Both the position numbers and the translations under genes were made by a program. From Candidatus Colimorpha pelethequi (GTDB taxonomy: Bacteria > Bacteroidota > Bacteroidia > Bacteroidales > P3): 36,706 bases of DNA. Location of the stretch: positions 1 through 36,706 of the forward strand of contig JAGHVO010000068.1 of NCBI GenBank assembly GCA_018064245.1, in the 5' to 3' direction. Under the pieces are notes generated by a model. The model saw only the letters and a program-made list of their open reading frames with translations, searched no databases and had not been told where the DNA came from. Shown piece by piece: positions 14,849-22,788 of this stretch; positions within the stretch are counted from its first letter, which is position 1, and every line of letters begins with the position of its first letter.

Positions 14849-15385
14849 ATGGAAAAAATACGCAATATTGAGGATGTCGCCAGATACCTCGGCATATCGC
14901 TCCTATCGAAAGGCCTTTCTGTCAGCCCGCTGAAACTGCAGAAGATTCTATACTACACCCAGTCCTGGTACATGGTATTCTTCGGAAAGGATAACATGCT
15001 GTTCAAGGACGCCCCGCAGGCATGGGTCAATGGGCCTGTCTATCCAACCATATATCAGCAATACAGAGATAAAGCCTCCGATATGTGCGAGCACCTCCAC
15101 GCAGACTCCTTCGGATGCGGAGAGGAACGACTTGCTGATGAAGCAGGGTGTCTGGCCCGCAAAATGGATCTCTCTAAGGAAGAGATAGAGTTTATCGACT
15201 CCATTGTTACCATGTACGGTTCGAAGTCGCAGAACCAGCTTATATTTATGACGCATTCCGAAGCACCATGGTCCGACCAACGCAGAGGACTGTCGCCGTT
15301 CGAATACTCGCAACGGGAAATACCGCTCGATGCAATGTATAATTACTACAAGGAACGTCACGATAGGGTCAGACATGGCAAGTAA
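14849..15385 (+). CDS. Panacea (SocA/DUF4065) domain antitoxin
   Basis: The 178-residue protein shows the Panacea domain pattern: IEDVARYLGISLLSKGLSVS, SPLKLQKILYYTQSWYMVFFGK (residues about 26-47), AWVNGPVYPTIYQQY (58-72), and the C-terminal LIFMTHSEAPWSDQRRG. Panacea proteins are promiscuous antitoxins that neutralise unrelated toxins encoded next to them and also occur in phage SocA-type adaptors. It has its own promoter and overlaps the next gene by 11 bases, the classic layout of a toxin-antitoxin operon with the antitoxin first. Regulation by the complex is likely but no operator was identified. Confidence 0.88.
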   Translation: MEKIRNIEDVARYLGISLLSKGLSVSPLKLQKILYYTQSWYMVFFGKDNMLFKDAPQAWVNGPVYPTIYQQYRDKASDMCEHLHADSFGCGEERLADEAGCLARKMDLSKEEIEFIDSIVTMYGSKSQNQLIFMTHSEAPWSDQRRGLSPFEYSQREIPLDAMYNYYKERHDRVRHGK

Positions 15386-15872
15386 ATTCTTTGACACAGA
15401 CCTCGACTATTCATGCGAAGAGGAACTGTCTGCCATCAGAAGTCTGACGAATGAGGATTTGGCAGAATCTCTGAACGACAAGATTACCGTCTGCTACGCT
15501 CTCGCAGACATCGACAGCACTCAGTACGGATTCGGGCAGGCGTTCGATCAAAAAGACACGCTTATGTACTTCTCGACTATGAAGAAGTTCTCGGCCAACT
15601 CGCTCAACAGCCTCTTCGAAAATCGGCACGAATACCACCTTTACCGATCCAGCGTGAAGGGCAATTTGCTATCGGTTCTGAAAAGTGTATATCCAGAACT
15701 CACGGAAGGGAACACTCCCGAAATATACCACTTTGCACTATATACGCAAAGCGACACCAACGCCAGCAGAGATTCTGGTGTACGGTCACCACGAATATAC
15801 TTCGTTCTGGCTGACTATGGACGTATCTATCCTATCTTCTTTGACCCATACCACGAACTGAACCCGATGTAG
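15375..15872 (+). CDS. Putative toxin partner of the Panacea antitoxin
   Basis: The 165-residue protein starts at ATG 15375 (MASKFFDTDLDYSCEEEL), inside the last codons of the antitoxin gene. An upstream in-frame ATG at 15330 lies well inside the antitoxin gene and is less likely. No transmembrane segment is present. The C-terminal half, FALYTQSD...RIYFVLADYGRIYPIFFDPYHELNPM, forms strands with a final DPYHE motif that could hold catalytic residues (D, H, E). I cannot place it in a named toxin family. The assignment rests on the operon layout, since Panacea antitoxins pair with very diverse toxins. The RelE, MazF and Fic signatures are absent. Confidence 0.65.
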   Translation: MASKFFDTDLDYSCEEELSAIRSLTNEDLAESLNDKITVCYALADIDSTQYGFGQAFDQKDTLMYFSTMKKFSANSLNSLFENRHEYHLYRSSVKGNLLSVLKSVYPELTEGNTPEIYHFALYTQSDTNASRDSGVRSPRIYFVLADYGRIYPIFFDPYHELNPM

Positions 15873-15984
15873 GCAGTACCCGCAAACAAAGCAAAAGAAA
15901 TTTGATGCAGAATCTCTTGCGAACAATGGAGAACACAAATAACACCGCAAGATAGTGTAAGAAAAAAACACTGTAAGAAATTAT

Positions 15985-16554
15985 ATGACAGAAGAAATCG
16001 CCACATACAAGGAATTTGTAAGACGGCTAAGTGATAACAATGATGAAAGGGTCTTCCTTAATTCAAGTCCGAGCCATGCAGTTGTTGTGACAACACAAAT
16101 TTTTAGAAAATCAAAAGACACAGTGAGAATTTTCGCAAAAAATCTTTGTCGCACAATCGGAAACGATCCAGAATACATTGCAGCCTTGAGCGATTTTATT
16201 GAGCGAGGTGGGAAAGTCCGTATACTGCTGAATGGCTACGAGGAAAGTTGCGCAATTCTATCTAACCTATACAAACGTCTGGCGTATTACAAGAGTCTTG
16301 GGAATGATATTATAGTAAAAACCACAGATGCAAAGCCTTATTTATCATCTGACATGGCAAAAAAGGAGGTCCATTTCACCATTGGCGACAAAACCGCGTA
16401 TCGCATTGAGACCGATATCGAAAATAAGACTGCCCAATGCAGTATGAACAACCCTTCTGTTGCTGAGGTTGTCGCCGATTTCTTCGACACACAGTTCTCC
16501 AGTAATTCTGCACAACCTATCGATCTACTAACACTGTTCGGTTATGATAAGTGA
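15985..16554 (+). CDS. PLD-like domain protein, degenerate HKD
   Basis: The 189-residue soluble protein has a phospholipase-D-like half domain: VRIFAKNLC (47-55), a helix, GGKVRILLNGYEE (75-87), then VHFTIGDKTAYRIETDIENKTAQCSMNNPSVAEVVADFFDTQF (129-171). The catalytic HxKxxxxD is reduced to H130-x4-D135-K136, so hydrolase activity is doubtful. The following R140/E142 and N-rich strand are as in PLD folds. It overlaps the membrane-protein gene by 11 bases (ATG 16544), so they form a translationally coupled pair. A sensor or immunity role for this subunit is an inference. Confidence 0.6.
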   Translation: MTEEIATYKEFVRRLSDNNDERVFLNSSPSHAVVVTTQIFRKSKDTVRIFAKNLCRTIGNDPEYIAALSDFIERGGKVRILLNGYEESCAILSNLYKRLAYYKSLGNDIIVKTTDAKPYLSSDMAKKEVHFTIGDKTAYRIETDIENKTAQCSMNNPSVAEVVADFFDTQFSSNSAQPIDLLTLFGYDK

Positions 16555-17371
16555 TCTGCTGTCCGTCATTCAATTGCTCGCAACGTTGACCATTGGTTTT
16601 GCCATATTGGGGTATTCGGATTTCTTTTACGATATTCTCAAGACAAAATTTTTTCATGCAGACGATACAATCGCCAAGGCTGTTGAGGAATGCAGAACGG
16701 CCCTTCCAGACAAAACGTCTATGGATAATCTTATTCCTACAGACCTTGGTAAAGGTAATACCGCATCAAAAATAGAAGAGCTGAAAAGAAATTGTGAGAA
16801 AGTCGGGGAAAGCATAACAGAATTTGAAAAGAAGTTCAAAAAAGAACTCTCTGAGACCTGTTGCACACGCAGCCTTACATCCATGTGTCTATTCATATTT
16901 TTTGAATCTGTGATACTTTTGTTCGTACCATTGACACGAGCGTTATACAATAATGCCACAGAACTTTTTTTACTTCCATTCTCTGCCTTGTGCATATTGT
17001 ATCTGGTGTTCGGATGGTTCTGTGGGGAAAAAAACCTCAAATTGCATATCGCAAAATTCGATTCATTGAAGCATCCAGCCATCTGCGCCTTGGTATTCTC
17101 TATTTTGTCCATAGGGTTTGCTCTTTGGCAAAATGCCCATTCATCAATGAATTTTGGAGAGCTTTGGAAATACCTGGTTGTCGTATTGGTATTATTAGGC
17201 TGGGTCAACTTTTTGATTTACGCTATATTCATAAGGCGTTCAATAGACCGATTCCGCATCGATGTTGAAAGATCAAAAAGTGACATTCTCGAAAAATGTA
17301 AAGAGGCACAGAAAAGTTACACGGATTTACAGACCGTTGCAAGTGTCGCCTCAATGATTTCTGCCCAATAG
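16544..17371 (+). CDS. Five-helix membrane protein, putative effector of a two-gene module
   Basis: The 275-residue protein has a membrane helix at about 6-23, then a large soluble coiled-coil-like segment (about 40-108, charged). Four more helices lie at about 111-131, 139-160, 178-196 and 208-230. A basic and helical C-terminus follows (RRSIDRFRIDVERSKSDI...). The architecture recalls pore-forming effectors of abortive-infection systems with few transmembrane helices, but no named family was recognised. Coupling to the PLD-like gene and the position between a TA pair and an IS in a defence-rich region suggest a two-component defence or TA system. Confidence 0.6.
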   Translation: MISDLLSVIQLLATLTIGFAILGYSDFFYDILKTKFFHADDTIAKAVEECRTALPDKTSMDNLIPTDLGKGNTASKIEELKRNCEKVGESITEFEKKFKKELSETCCTRSLTSMCLFIFFESVILLFVPLTRALYNNATELFLLPFSALCILYLVFGWFCGEKNLKLHIAKFDSLKHPAICALVFSILSIGFALWQNAHSSMNFGELWKYLVVVLVLLGWVNFLIYAIFIRRSIDRFRIDVERSKSDILEKCKEAQKSYTDLQTVASVASMISAQ

Positions 17372-17413
17372 TGCAAAATCGTCTTTTTTCTTGTTTTGTT
17401 TGTAATATTCAAA

Positions 17414-17426
17414 AGAGGTAACCTCT
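17414..17426. repeat. Short perfect inverted repeat
   Basis: AGAGGT-A-ACCTCT lies between the membrane-protein gene and the transposase. It could be an operator or part of the left end of the insertion sequence, and no matching partner was found on the right. Confidence 0.35.
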
Positions 17427-17500
17427 ATAAATTAATTTATTGGCAATGAAATAAATGCGATGGTTTTTCGTTATATATTACAAAGAATATCACGAAAGAC

Positions 17501-18544
17501 ATGGCAAATTATAAGAAATCTGGCACAGTCACCTTGTTTGACACGCAAAACATAAAGGAAAACCTCTCAGAATTGGGAAATCCGCTAGAACGATTGTCAA
17601 AGGTGGTTGATTTTGAAATGTTCCGAAAATCGTTGGAGGATGTGTTTGAGAACAAGGCAAAAAAGAATAATGCAGGAGCCAAGCCATACGATGTGGTGAT
17701 GATGTTCAAAGTTATGGTCATCAAGCATTATTACAATTTGAGCGACCACCAGGTGCAATACCAGATTACGGATCGCCAGAGTTTCAAGGATTTCCTTGGA
17801 CTCGCTTCTGGAGACAAAGTTCCCGACGAGAAAACGATTTGGGTATTCTCTGAGAAGCTGGCCAAGTCGGGGCTGTCAGAGAAACTGTTCCAGCAGTTCG
17901 TGGACGAGCTCAATGCAAAAGGGTTGATATTCAACGAGGGACAGATTGTTGACGCGAGTTTTGTACTGGCGCCAAAGCAGCACAACACCCGAGATGAAAA
18001 TAAGGACATCAAGAACGGCAAAGGAGATGAGCTGTGGAACGACAAACCCAACAAGAAAAGACAGAAGGACATAGATGCAAGATGGACCCAGAAGGGAGGT
18101 CGGAACTACTTTGGGTATAAAAATCACATCAAGTTGGACAAGGTTAGCAAGTTCATCAAAAAGAGCTTTGTGTCAGCCGCTTCGCTACATGATTCACAGG
18201 CGCTGGACTACTTGGCAGAAGAGTCGGACAGAGGTCAGTCGTTGCATGCGGATTCAGCCTATGTCGGACAATGCGACATACTGGCGAAGTGTGGAATGTC
18301 CGATGAAATCTGCGAGAAGGGATTCCGAGGCCATCCGTTCTCTGACGAGCAGAAGATCTCCAACCGCAAGAAATCGTCCATCCGCAGCCGAGTGGAACAT
18401 GTGTTTGGTTTTGAAGAAGGTAGTATGAATAGGCTAACAACGAGGGCAATCGGATTGGTGAGAGCGACATCAACAATCTTTCTCAAGAATACAATCTATA
18501 ATTTCTTCCGATTAGAACAAATAACCCGACTGGGGATCAACTAA
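17501..18544 (+). mobile_element. IS5-family insertion sequence (minimum extent)
   Basis: The element is identified by its complete transposase gene. Terminal inverted repeats and a target duplication could not be defined from the flanks (17372-17500 and 18545-18640), so the true ends lie outside the given coordinates. The C7 run near 18594 and the AT-rich flanks hold nothing else. Confidence 0.65.
17501..18544 (+). CDS. IS5-family DDE transposase
   Basis: The 347-residue protein is full length. The N-terminal DUF772-like helix-turn-helix region (PYDVVMMFKVMVIKHYYNLSDHQVQYQI) and the catalytic triad are intact: D151 (QIVDASFV), D251 (LHADSAYVG) and E299 (SRVEHVFG). The linker KQKDIDARWTQKGGRNYFGYKNH motif is the IS5-group signature. 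It moves the element by cut-and-paste DDE chemistry. No frameshift is seen, so it may still be active. It separates the PLD/membrane pair from the housekeeping msrC-like gene and may mark a boundary of the acquired block. Confidence 0.92.
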   Translation: MANYKKSGTVTLFDTQNIKENLSELGNPLERLSKVVDFEMFRKSLEDVFENKAKKNNAGAKPYDVVMMFKVMVIKHYYNLSDHQVQYQITDRQSFKDFLGLASGDKVPDEKTIWVFSEKLAKSGLSEKLFQQFVDELNAKGLIFNEGQIVDASFVLAPKQHNTRDENKDIKNGKGDELWNDKPNKKRQKDIDARWTQKGGRNYFGYKNHIKLDKVSKFIKKSFVSAASLHDSQALDYLAEESDRGQSLHADSAYVGQCDILAKCGMSDEICEKGFRGHPFSDEQKISNRKKSSIRSRVEHVFGFEEGSMNRLTTRAIGLVRATSTIFLKNTIYNFFRLEQITRLGIN

Positions 18545-18641
18545 CGGCCAAGATTCTTAAAAATAAATCTCATCGTAACATACTGATAATTATCCCCCCC
18601 ACCCACCAGAAAATCCAACAAGAAAGATGTGGAAAAAAACA

Positions 18642-18669
18642 TTGAAATAGAAATAATTTAGTATCTTTG
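18642..18669 (+). promoter_or_regulatory. Promoter of the fRMsr gene
   Basis: TATCTTTG (18662-18669) with TTG at 18642-18644. Transcription would start near 18676, which leaves out the in-frame ATG at 18674 and supports ATG 18752 as the true start. Confidence 0.7.
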
Positions 18670-18751
18670 CAGAATGAATTGGTGCGAAGCGGTAAAATTA
18701 GGTTCCCCGTCGAACACCTACAAACAAAAAGTTGAATTATTAGAGCCTACC

Positions 18752-19201
18752 ATGAATCAAAAAGAAGAAAAATACAGAACCTTGTTACTGCAAGCGCGGT
18801 CGTTGATGGACGGCGAGACGGACGAAATTGCGCGAATGGCAAACCTGTCGGCTTTGATTCATCAGGCGTTTGGCTTTTGGTGGACGGGTTTCTATCGTGT
18901 CCAAGGCGAAGAGTTGGTGCTGGGACCGTTCCAGGGACCTTTGGCTTGCACGCGCATCAAGAAGGGCAGGGGCGTCTGTGGTACGGCATGGAAAGAACAG
19001 CGCACCATTATCGTTCCCGACGTGGAGCAATTCCCCGGCCATATCGCTTGCTCCAGCGAGTCCCGTAGCGAGATTGTCGTACCGGTGTGGCGTGACAAAG
19101 AGATAGTTGCCGTGCTGGATATCGACAGCCGCGACCTCAACACCTTCGACTCCACCGATCAACACTATCTTGAGCAAGTGGTTGCTATTATGGTAGGTTG
19201 A
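18752..19201 (+). CDS. msrC: Free methionine-(R)-sulfoxide reductase (GAF domain)
   Basis: The 149-residue GAF-domain enzyme reduces free methionine-R-sulfoxide in the cytosol using thioredoxin. Three cysteines, C66 (GPLACTRI), C76 (GRGVCGTAW) and C100 (GHIACSSESRSEIVVPV), have exactly the 10- and 24-residue spacing of the E. coli enzyme (C84, C94, C118). An upstream in-frame ATG at 18674 would add 26 residues unlike the family and lies before the predicted transcription start, so 18752 is chosen. The leader contains a 15-base motif (18707-18721) that recurs at 29411-29425. The gene stands alone, near a thioredoxin gene 3.6 kb downstream. Confidence 0.9.
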   Translation: MNQKEEKYRTLLLQARSLMDGETDEIARMANLSALIHQAFGFWWTGFYRVQGEELVLGPFQGPLACTRIKKGRGVCGTAWKEQRTIIVPDVEQFPGHIACSSESRSEIVVPVWRDKEIVAVLDIDSRDLNTFDSTDQHYLEQVVAIMVG

Positions 19202-19230
19202 AGGTGGGAGGAATCCTGAAAAAGATTTTC

Positions 19231-19261
19231 TTTGCTAACTCAAATAGTTTGTGTACTTTTG
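19231..19261 (+). promoter_or_regulatory. Promoter of the lipoprotein gene at 19324
   Basis: TTTG at 19231-19234, 19 bases, then TACTTTTG at 19254-19261: a near-ideal Bacteroidetes promoter. Confidence 0.75.
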
Positions 19262-19323
19262 CAACTGTAACAACATAGTCACTAATAACTGTTGCATTTT
19301 GAAATTCCAAATTCTATCATATC

Positions 19324-19767
19324 ATGAAACTTAAAAAATCTATTTTGTCGATGTGCATCATTGCACTGTGTGGTTTTATGTTTTCGGGTTGTGAGGAAGA
19401 GACCGGTTTGCCAGGCGACGCAAATCTTTATATCTGTATCGATGACTATACGCATGGTGATATTACCAAATACAGCGTCTTGGACGAGGTGAGTTTCGGC
19501 GACGGAGGCCAGAACTCCACCAATGTTGTCGGTACCAGCCGCGACAAGGGTGTCGTGACTTTTGAGCAAAGGCGTTGGCGTGCTTTCAAGTTGCCCAAAG
19601 AGGCGCATGCGTTGCTCCACATTCATATCAATACGCAAGATGGCTACAACTATGGCTACCACACTACCGATTTTGAATACGATTTGAAAAACAATGAGTG
19701 GCTGAAAGTGAACTATATAGCTAATTCTGGTTTTAAATTCACGCCAGGTTCCTATATTTTGGAATAA
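19324..19767 (+). CDS. Hypothetical lipoprotein
   Basis: The 147-residue protein has a lipoprotein signal peptide (MKLKKSILSMCIIALCGFMFSGC, lipidated C23) followed by EEE, which in Bacteroidetes fits export toward the outer membrane. The mature part is beta-rich, with FKLPKEAHALLHIHINTQDGYNYGYH in the middle and a short C-terminus. No family was recognised. It has its own promoter upstream and a double hairpin downstream, so it is monocistronic. Confidence 0.75.
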   Translation: MKLKKSILSMCIIALCGFMFSGCEEETGLPGDANLYICIDDYTHGDITKYSVLDEVSFGDGGQNSTNVVGTSRDKGVVTFEQRRWRAFKLPKEAHALLHIHINTQDGYNYGYHTTDFEYDLKNNEWLKVNYIANSGFKFTPGSYILE

Positions 19768-19783
19768 GACTGATATATAATAG

Positions 19784-19852
19784 AGACGTTGCGCACAACG
19801 TCTAATATGGCGAATAGTAGAAGCGGGAGACTCCACTGGAGCCTCCCGCTTC
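19784..19852. terminator. Double terminator between convergent genes
   Basis: The first hairpin is AGACGTTG-CGCA-CAACGTCT (19784-19803). The second is GAAGCGGGAG (19820-19829) paired with CTCCCGCTTC (19843-19852), with an inner CTCC/GGAG stem (19831-19841). The second can serve both strands, ending the redox operon from the right. Confidence 0.8.
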
Positions 19853-19915
19853 GTTGTTAGACGATGGTTTTAAAGTCGTTTTAGAAATCAATTCAGCGTT
19901 TTGTGCTATTCAATC

Positions 19916-20497
19916 CTAATGCTTGAATACCATTCCGAGGTAGAGTCGCGGTCCTCGTGGGACGTAGAGCTCTTTGCTGCTGAATCCAAAGAGGAAGTCC
20001 ATCTTGACGGTAACCGCCATCGAAGGTGCAATGGCATATTCGGCACCGATGAAAGGGTCAATCACCATCAGGGCTTGTTTGTTATAGACCAGCTGCTCTT
20101 CGGCAATCCAGTCCTTGGTGTTGCCTTCTTTCATAATTACCGAGGTGGCGCTGCCGCCGCCGATGGTGACTCCCAGATAGGGTGAACATTTCTTGAAGGT
20201 GAAGTAGCAATCCACCAACGCACCTCCCCAGCCGAGTTTTGTGAAACTCTTGTTGGAGAGCAGGTTGAGCGATGAAAGGTAGCCTTCGCCACCCACGCGG
20301 AAATGTTTGCCGAGGTGTAGGCGTGCCACGCCACCGATGCCGAAGGTGAATCCTTGGGTTTTCTGTTCCAATGGGGCGATTTCCCCTGCCAAGTAGCCGG
20401 TGTGAACCATCATGCCGCCGTCATAGCCTGTGATGACTTGGGCTTTCAGTGTGGTCGTCAGCAGTAGCATTGCTATGAGAATGATTCGGTGTTTCAT
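19916..20497 (-). CDS. Outer-membrane beta-barrel protein (last gene of redox operon)
   Basis: The 193-residue protein has a signal peptide (MKHRIILIAMLLLTTTLKAQ) and alternating amphipathic strands (FTFGIGGVARLHLG, RVGGEGYLSSLNLL, SPYLGVTIGGGSA, AVTVKMDFLFGFS). It ends in PRLYLGMVFKH with a terminal aromatic/hydrophobic pattern of small barrels (PorT/OmpX-like). It starts 34 bases after hcp on the same strand and ends at the bidirectional terminator. An outer-membrane barrel cotranscribed with nitrosative-stress enzymes is unusual, and its substrate is unknown. Confidence 0.75.
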   Translation of the reverse strand: MKHRIILIAMLLLTTTLKAQVITGYDGGMMVHTGYLAGEIAPLEQKTQGFTFGIGGVARLHLGKHFRVGGEGYLSSLNLLSNKSFTKLGWGGALVDCYFTFKKCSPYLGVTIGGGSATSVIMKEGNTKDWIAEEQLVYNKQALMVIDPFIGAEYAIAPSMAVTVKMDFLFGFSSKELYVPRGPRLYLGMVFKH

Positions 20498-20531
20498 AAG
20501 TGTTTTTATTGAAATAGGTCAAATGATTATG

Positions 20532-22187
20532 TCAGTATGTAAGCAGTTTCAAGTCTTTTTCAACGTTGCTGATGGTGCCGATGTTGAACTTGTCAACGAG
20601 CAGATTCAGCACGTTTTCCGATAGGAATGCCGGCAAGGTGGGGCCGAGGTGGATGTTGCGGACGCCGAGGCTGAGCAAGGCGAGCAGTACGATGACGGCT
20701 TTTTGCTCGTACCAGGCGATGTTGAAGAGGATAGGCAGTTCGTTGATGCTTTGCAGTCCCATCGCCTCTTTGAGTTTGATGGCTGTGAGTACCAATGAGT
20801 AGCAATCGTTGCACTGACCTGCGTCGAGCATGCGTGGAATGCCATCGATGTCGCCGAGGTCGAGTCGGTTGTAGCGGTATTTGGCGCACCCTGCCGTGAG
20901 GATGACGGTGTCTTTGGGCAACTGGCGGGCGAATTCGGTGTAGTATTCGCGGTTTTTCATCCTGCCGTCGCATCCTGCCATGACCACGAATTGTCGGATC
21001 TTTCCCGCCTTGACGGCGGCCACTACCCGGTCGGCCAGTTCATCCACTTGTTTGTGTGCGAAACCTCCCAAGAGGGTTTCCGTTTCGATGTTTTCCGATG
21101 CCGGGAGAGAATCCGGCGGAGGGCAGTTTTTGGCAAGTTGGATGAGTGCTGTGAAGTCTTTCTTCCCATCCTTGTCGGTGGGGATGTGCTGGCTACCGGG
21201 GAAGCCTGCCGAATTGGTGGTGAAGATTTTGTCTTCGTAGTTGTTGCCTCCGAGGGGCGGAACGATGCAGTTGGAGGTGAAGAGAATCGGACCGTGAAAG
21301 CGTTGGAAGTCTTCGCGTTGCTGCCACCAGGCACCGCCGTAGTTGCCTACCAGGTGCGAGTACTGCTTGAGTTTGGGATAGTAGTGGGCGGGCAGCATTT
21401 CGCCGTGGGTGTAGATATCCACACCTTGGCGTTCGCTCTGTTGCAGAAGCATTTCCAGGTCGTGGAGGTCGTGTCCGCTCACCAAGATGCCCGGACGGTA
21501 GCCCACGTTGGTCTGCACCTCGGTGGCTACGGGGTCGCCGAAGGTCTCGGTGTTGGCTTTGTCAAGCAGTGCCATGGCCGCCACGCCCTGCTCCCCTGTC
21601 TGCAAAGTAAGTTCAATGAGGTGTTTGGCGGAAGGTTTGCGCACGGTAATGTCGCAGAGGGTCTGGATGATGAAGTGGTCTATCTTTTCGTCCTCAAAGC
21701 CCAGGTTGCGGGCGTGCTCGATATAGGCTGCCATACCCTTGAGTCCATAGAGGATAAGTTCCTTCAGCGAGCGTAGGTCCTCGTCGCTTTCGCGTAGCAC
21801 ACAGGTGTCTTTGGCTTTGATGAGGTATTCGTCGGACGAGCCTCTCCAGTTTACTTCGTCCACGTCGGGCAAAGCGATATTGTGCTTGTGGGCGATGTCT
21901 ATCATTCTGTTGCGCAGCAGGAACATTTCCTGTGTCTTTGCCACTATCGCCACTTCGTCGAAGTTGGCGTTGGTGATGGTCGAAAAGAGTGCGTCGGCGA
22001 TAAGGTGCGAGGTGTCGGGACACAGCGGGATGTTCTTGCTGAGCAGCTGGTTCGCCACCACCGCCGTGCCTCTGACGGCAAAGAGCAGCATGTCCATATT
22101 GGCTGCCGTGGTGCTTTTCTTGCCGCACACACCGGCCACGGTGCAGCCGGTGTTTTTTGCGGTTTCTTGACATTGATAACAAAACAT
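20532..22187 (-). CDS. hcp: Hybrid cluster protein / hydroxylamine reductase
   Basis: The 551-residue protein opens MFCYQCQETAKNTGCTVAGVCGK. The cysteines C3-x2-C6-x8-C15-x5-C21 bind the cubane cluster in the class I spacing of anaerobes. Later motifs carry the Fe-S-O hybrid cluster ligands: CIVPPLGGNNYEDK, GCDGRMKNREYYTEF, LTAGCAKYRYN and GQCNDCYSLV. Hcp reduces hydroxylamine in vitro and nitric oxide in vivo, protecting against nitrosative stress. Length and motifs are complete. It follows the dfx gene by 76 bases in the minus-strand operon. Confidence 0.97.
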   Translation of the reverse strand: MFCYQCQETAKNTGCTVAGVCGKKSTTAANMDMLLFAVRGTAVVANQLLSKNIPLCPDTSHLIADALFSTITNANFDEVAIVAKTQEMFLLRNRMIDIAHKHNIALPDVDEVNWRGSSDEYLIKAKDTCVLRESDEDLRSLKELILYGLKGMAAYIEHARNLGFEDEKIDHFIIQTLCDITVRKPSAKHLIELTLQTGEQGVAAMALLDKANTETFGDPVATEVQTNVGYRPGILVSGHDLHDLEMLLQQSERQGVDIYTHGEMLPAHYYPKLKQYSHLVGNYGGAWWQQREDFQRFHGPILFTSNCIVPPLGGNNYEDKIFTTNSAGFPGSQHIPTDKDGKKDFTALIQLAKNCPPPDSLPASENIETETLLGGFAHKQVDELADRVVAAVKAGKIRQFVVMAGCDGRMKNREYYTEFARQLPKDTVILTAGCAKYRYNRLDLGDIDGIPRMLDAGQCNDCYSLVLTAIKLKEAMGLQSINELPILFNIAWYEQKAVIVLLALLSLGVRNIHLGPTLPAFLSENVLNLLVDKFNIGTISNVEKDLKLLTY

Positions 22188-22263
22188 GGTTTTTGGATAT
22201 TTATTTGGTTATGGTTATTGGATTGTATAATCATTTTTCATTTGTCAGTTCACTGATCACAGT

Positions 22264-22698
22264 TCACATGATTGAGGTTTTCCACAGTCCGTGGAGGTTG
22301 CAGTATTCATAGACTGCCGTAGGCGTGCATTTGCACACGCAGAAAGTTGCGGTTGGTTTGCCGTTTCGGGGAAGCTGCACCAGTTGTCCGCCTTCCTGGG
22401 TTTCGAGGAAGATAAACTCGATGTGGTGCTCGGGAGTCATGGGATGTTCCACGCTGCCTACCTGTACTTTCAGTTCGACGCAGCTCTTGGCACGTTCAAG
22501 GTTCGCGTTGCCGGTGGCGCGCATTTCTTCGCTTTCGGCGTGAATGATTACGGGCAGGTGCTTCTCATAGTTTCCGTCGGCGGTCTGAGGCACTAGTTCG
22601 GTCATGGCTTCTCCGCAGCAGAAAGGCGTTACGCCTGAATCGACGAATTTCACTACGATGTTTCCGCAGTGGTTGCATTTGAAAAATTTTGCTTTCAT
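22264..22698 (-). CDS. dfx: Desulfoferrodoxin (superoxide reductase, two iron centres)
   Basis: The 144-residue protein reduces superoxide to hydrogen peroxide without making oxygen, typical of anaerobes. The N-terminal rubredoxin-like centre I is C8-x2-C11 and C27-C28. The catalytic centre II ligands are H48 (EKHLPV), H85 and H91 (HPMTPEH), C133 and H136 (CNLHGLWK), with the 6- and 3-residue spacings known from the family. It sits between thioredoxin and hcp in one minus-strand operon, a coherent oxidative/nitrosative stress set. A hexamer repeat occupies the gap before it. Confidence 0.95.
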   Translation of the reverse strand: MKAKFFKCNHCGNIVVKFVDSGVTPFCCGEAMTELVPQTADGNYEKHLPVIIHAESEEMRATGNANLERAKSCVELKVQVGSVEHPMTPEHHIEFIFLETQEGGQLVQLPRNGKPTATFCVCKCTPTAVYEYCNLHGLWKTSIM

Positions 22699-22752
22699 AG
22701 TTGTTTGGTTTTTATATTTGAAAATTTACAGATTTGAAGATTCAAGTAGTTC

Positions 22753-22786
22753 AAAGGTTAAGGTCAAGGTTAAGGTTAAGGTCAAA
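22753..22786 (-). repeat. AAGGTT/AAGGTC hexamer tract
   Basis: Five to six tandem hexamers of the form AAGGTT or AAGGTC lie between trx and dfx, directly after the trx stop codon. The same tract recurs at 34951-34981 and 35812-35837, each time just downstream of a minus-strand gene. Confidence 0.6.
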
Positions 22787-22788
22787 GA

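Noticed and set aside
17430..18640. Terminal inverted repeats of the IS5-family element
   Set aside because: Left and right flanks were compared by eye and no convincing matching inverted ends or target duplication were found.
20991..21776. 261-codon plus-strand frame opposite hcp
   Set aside because: hcp is unmistakable on the minus strand, and the antisense frame has no protein features.
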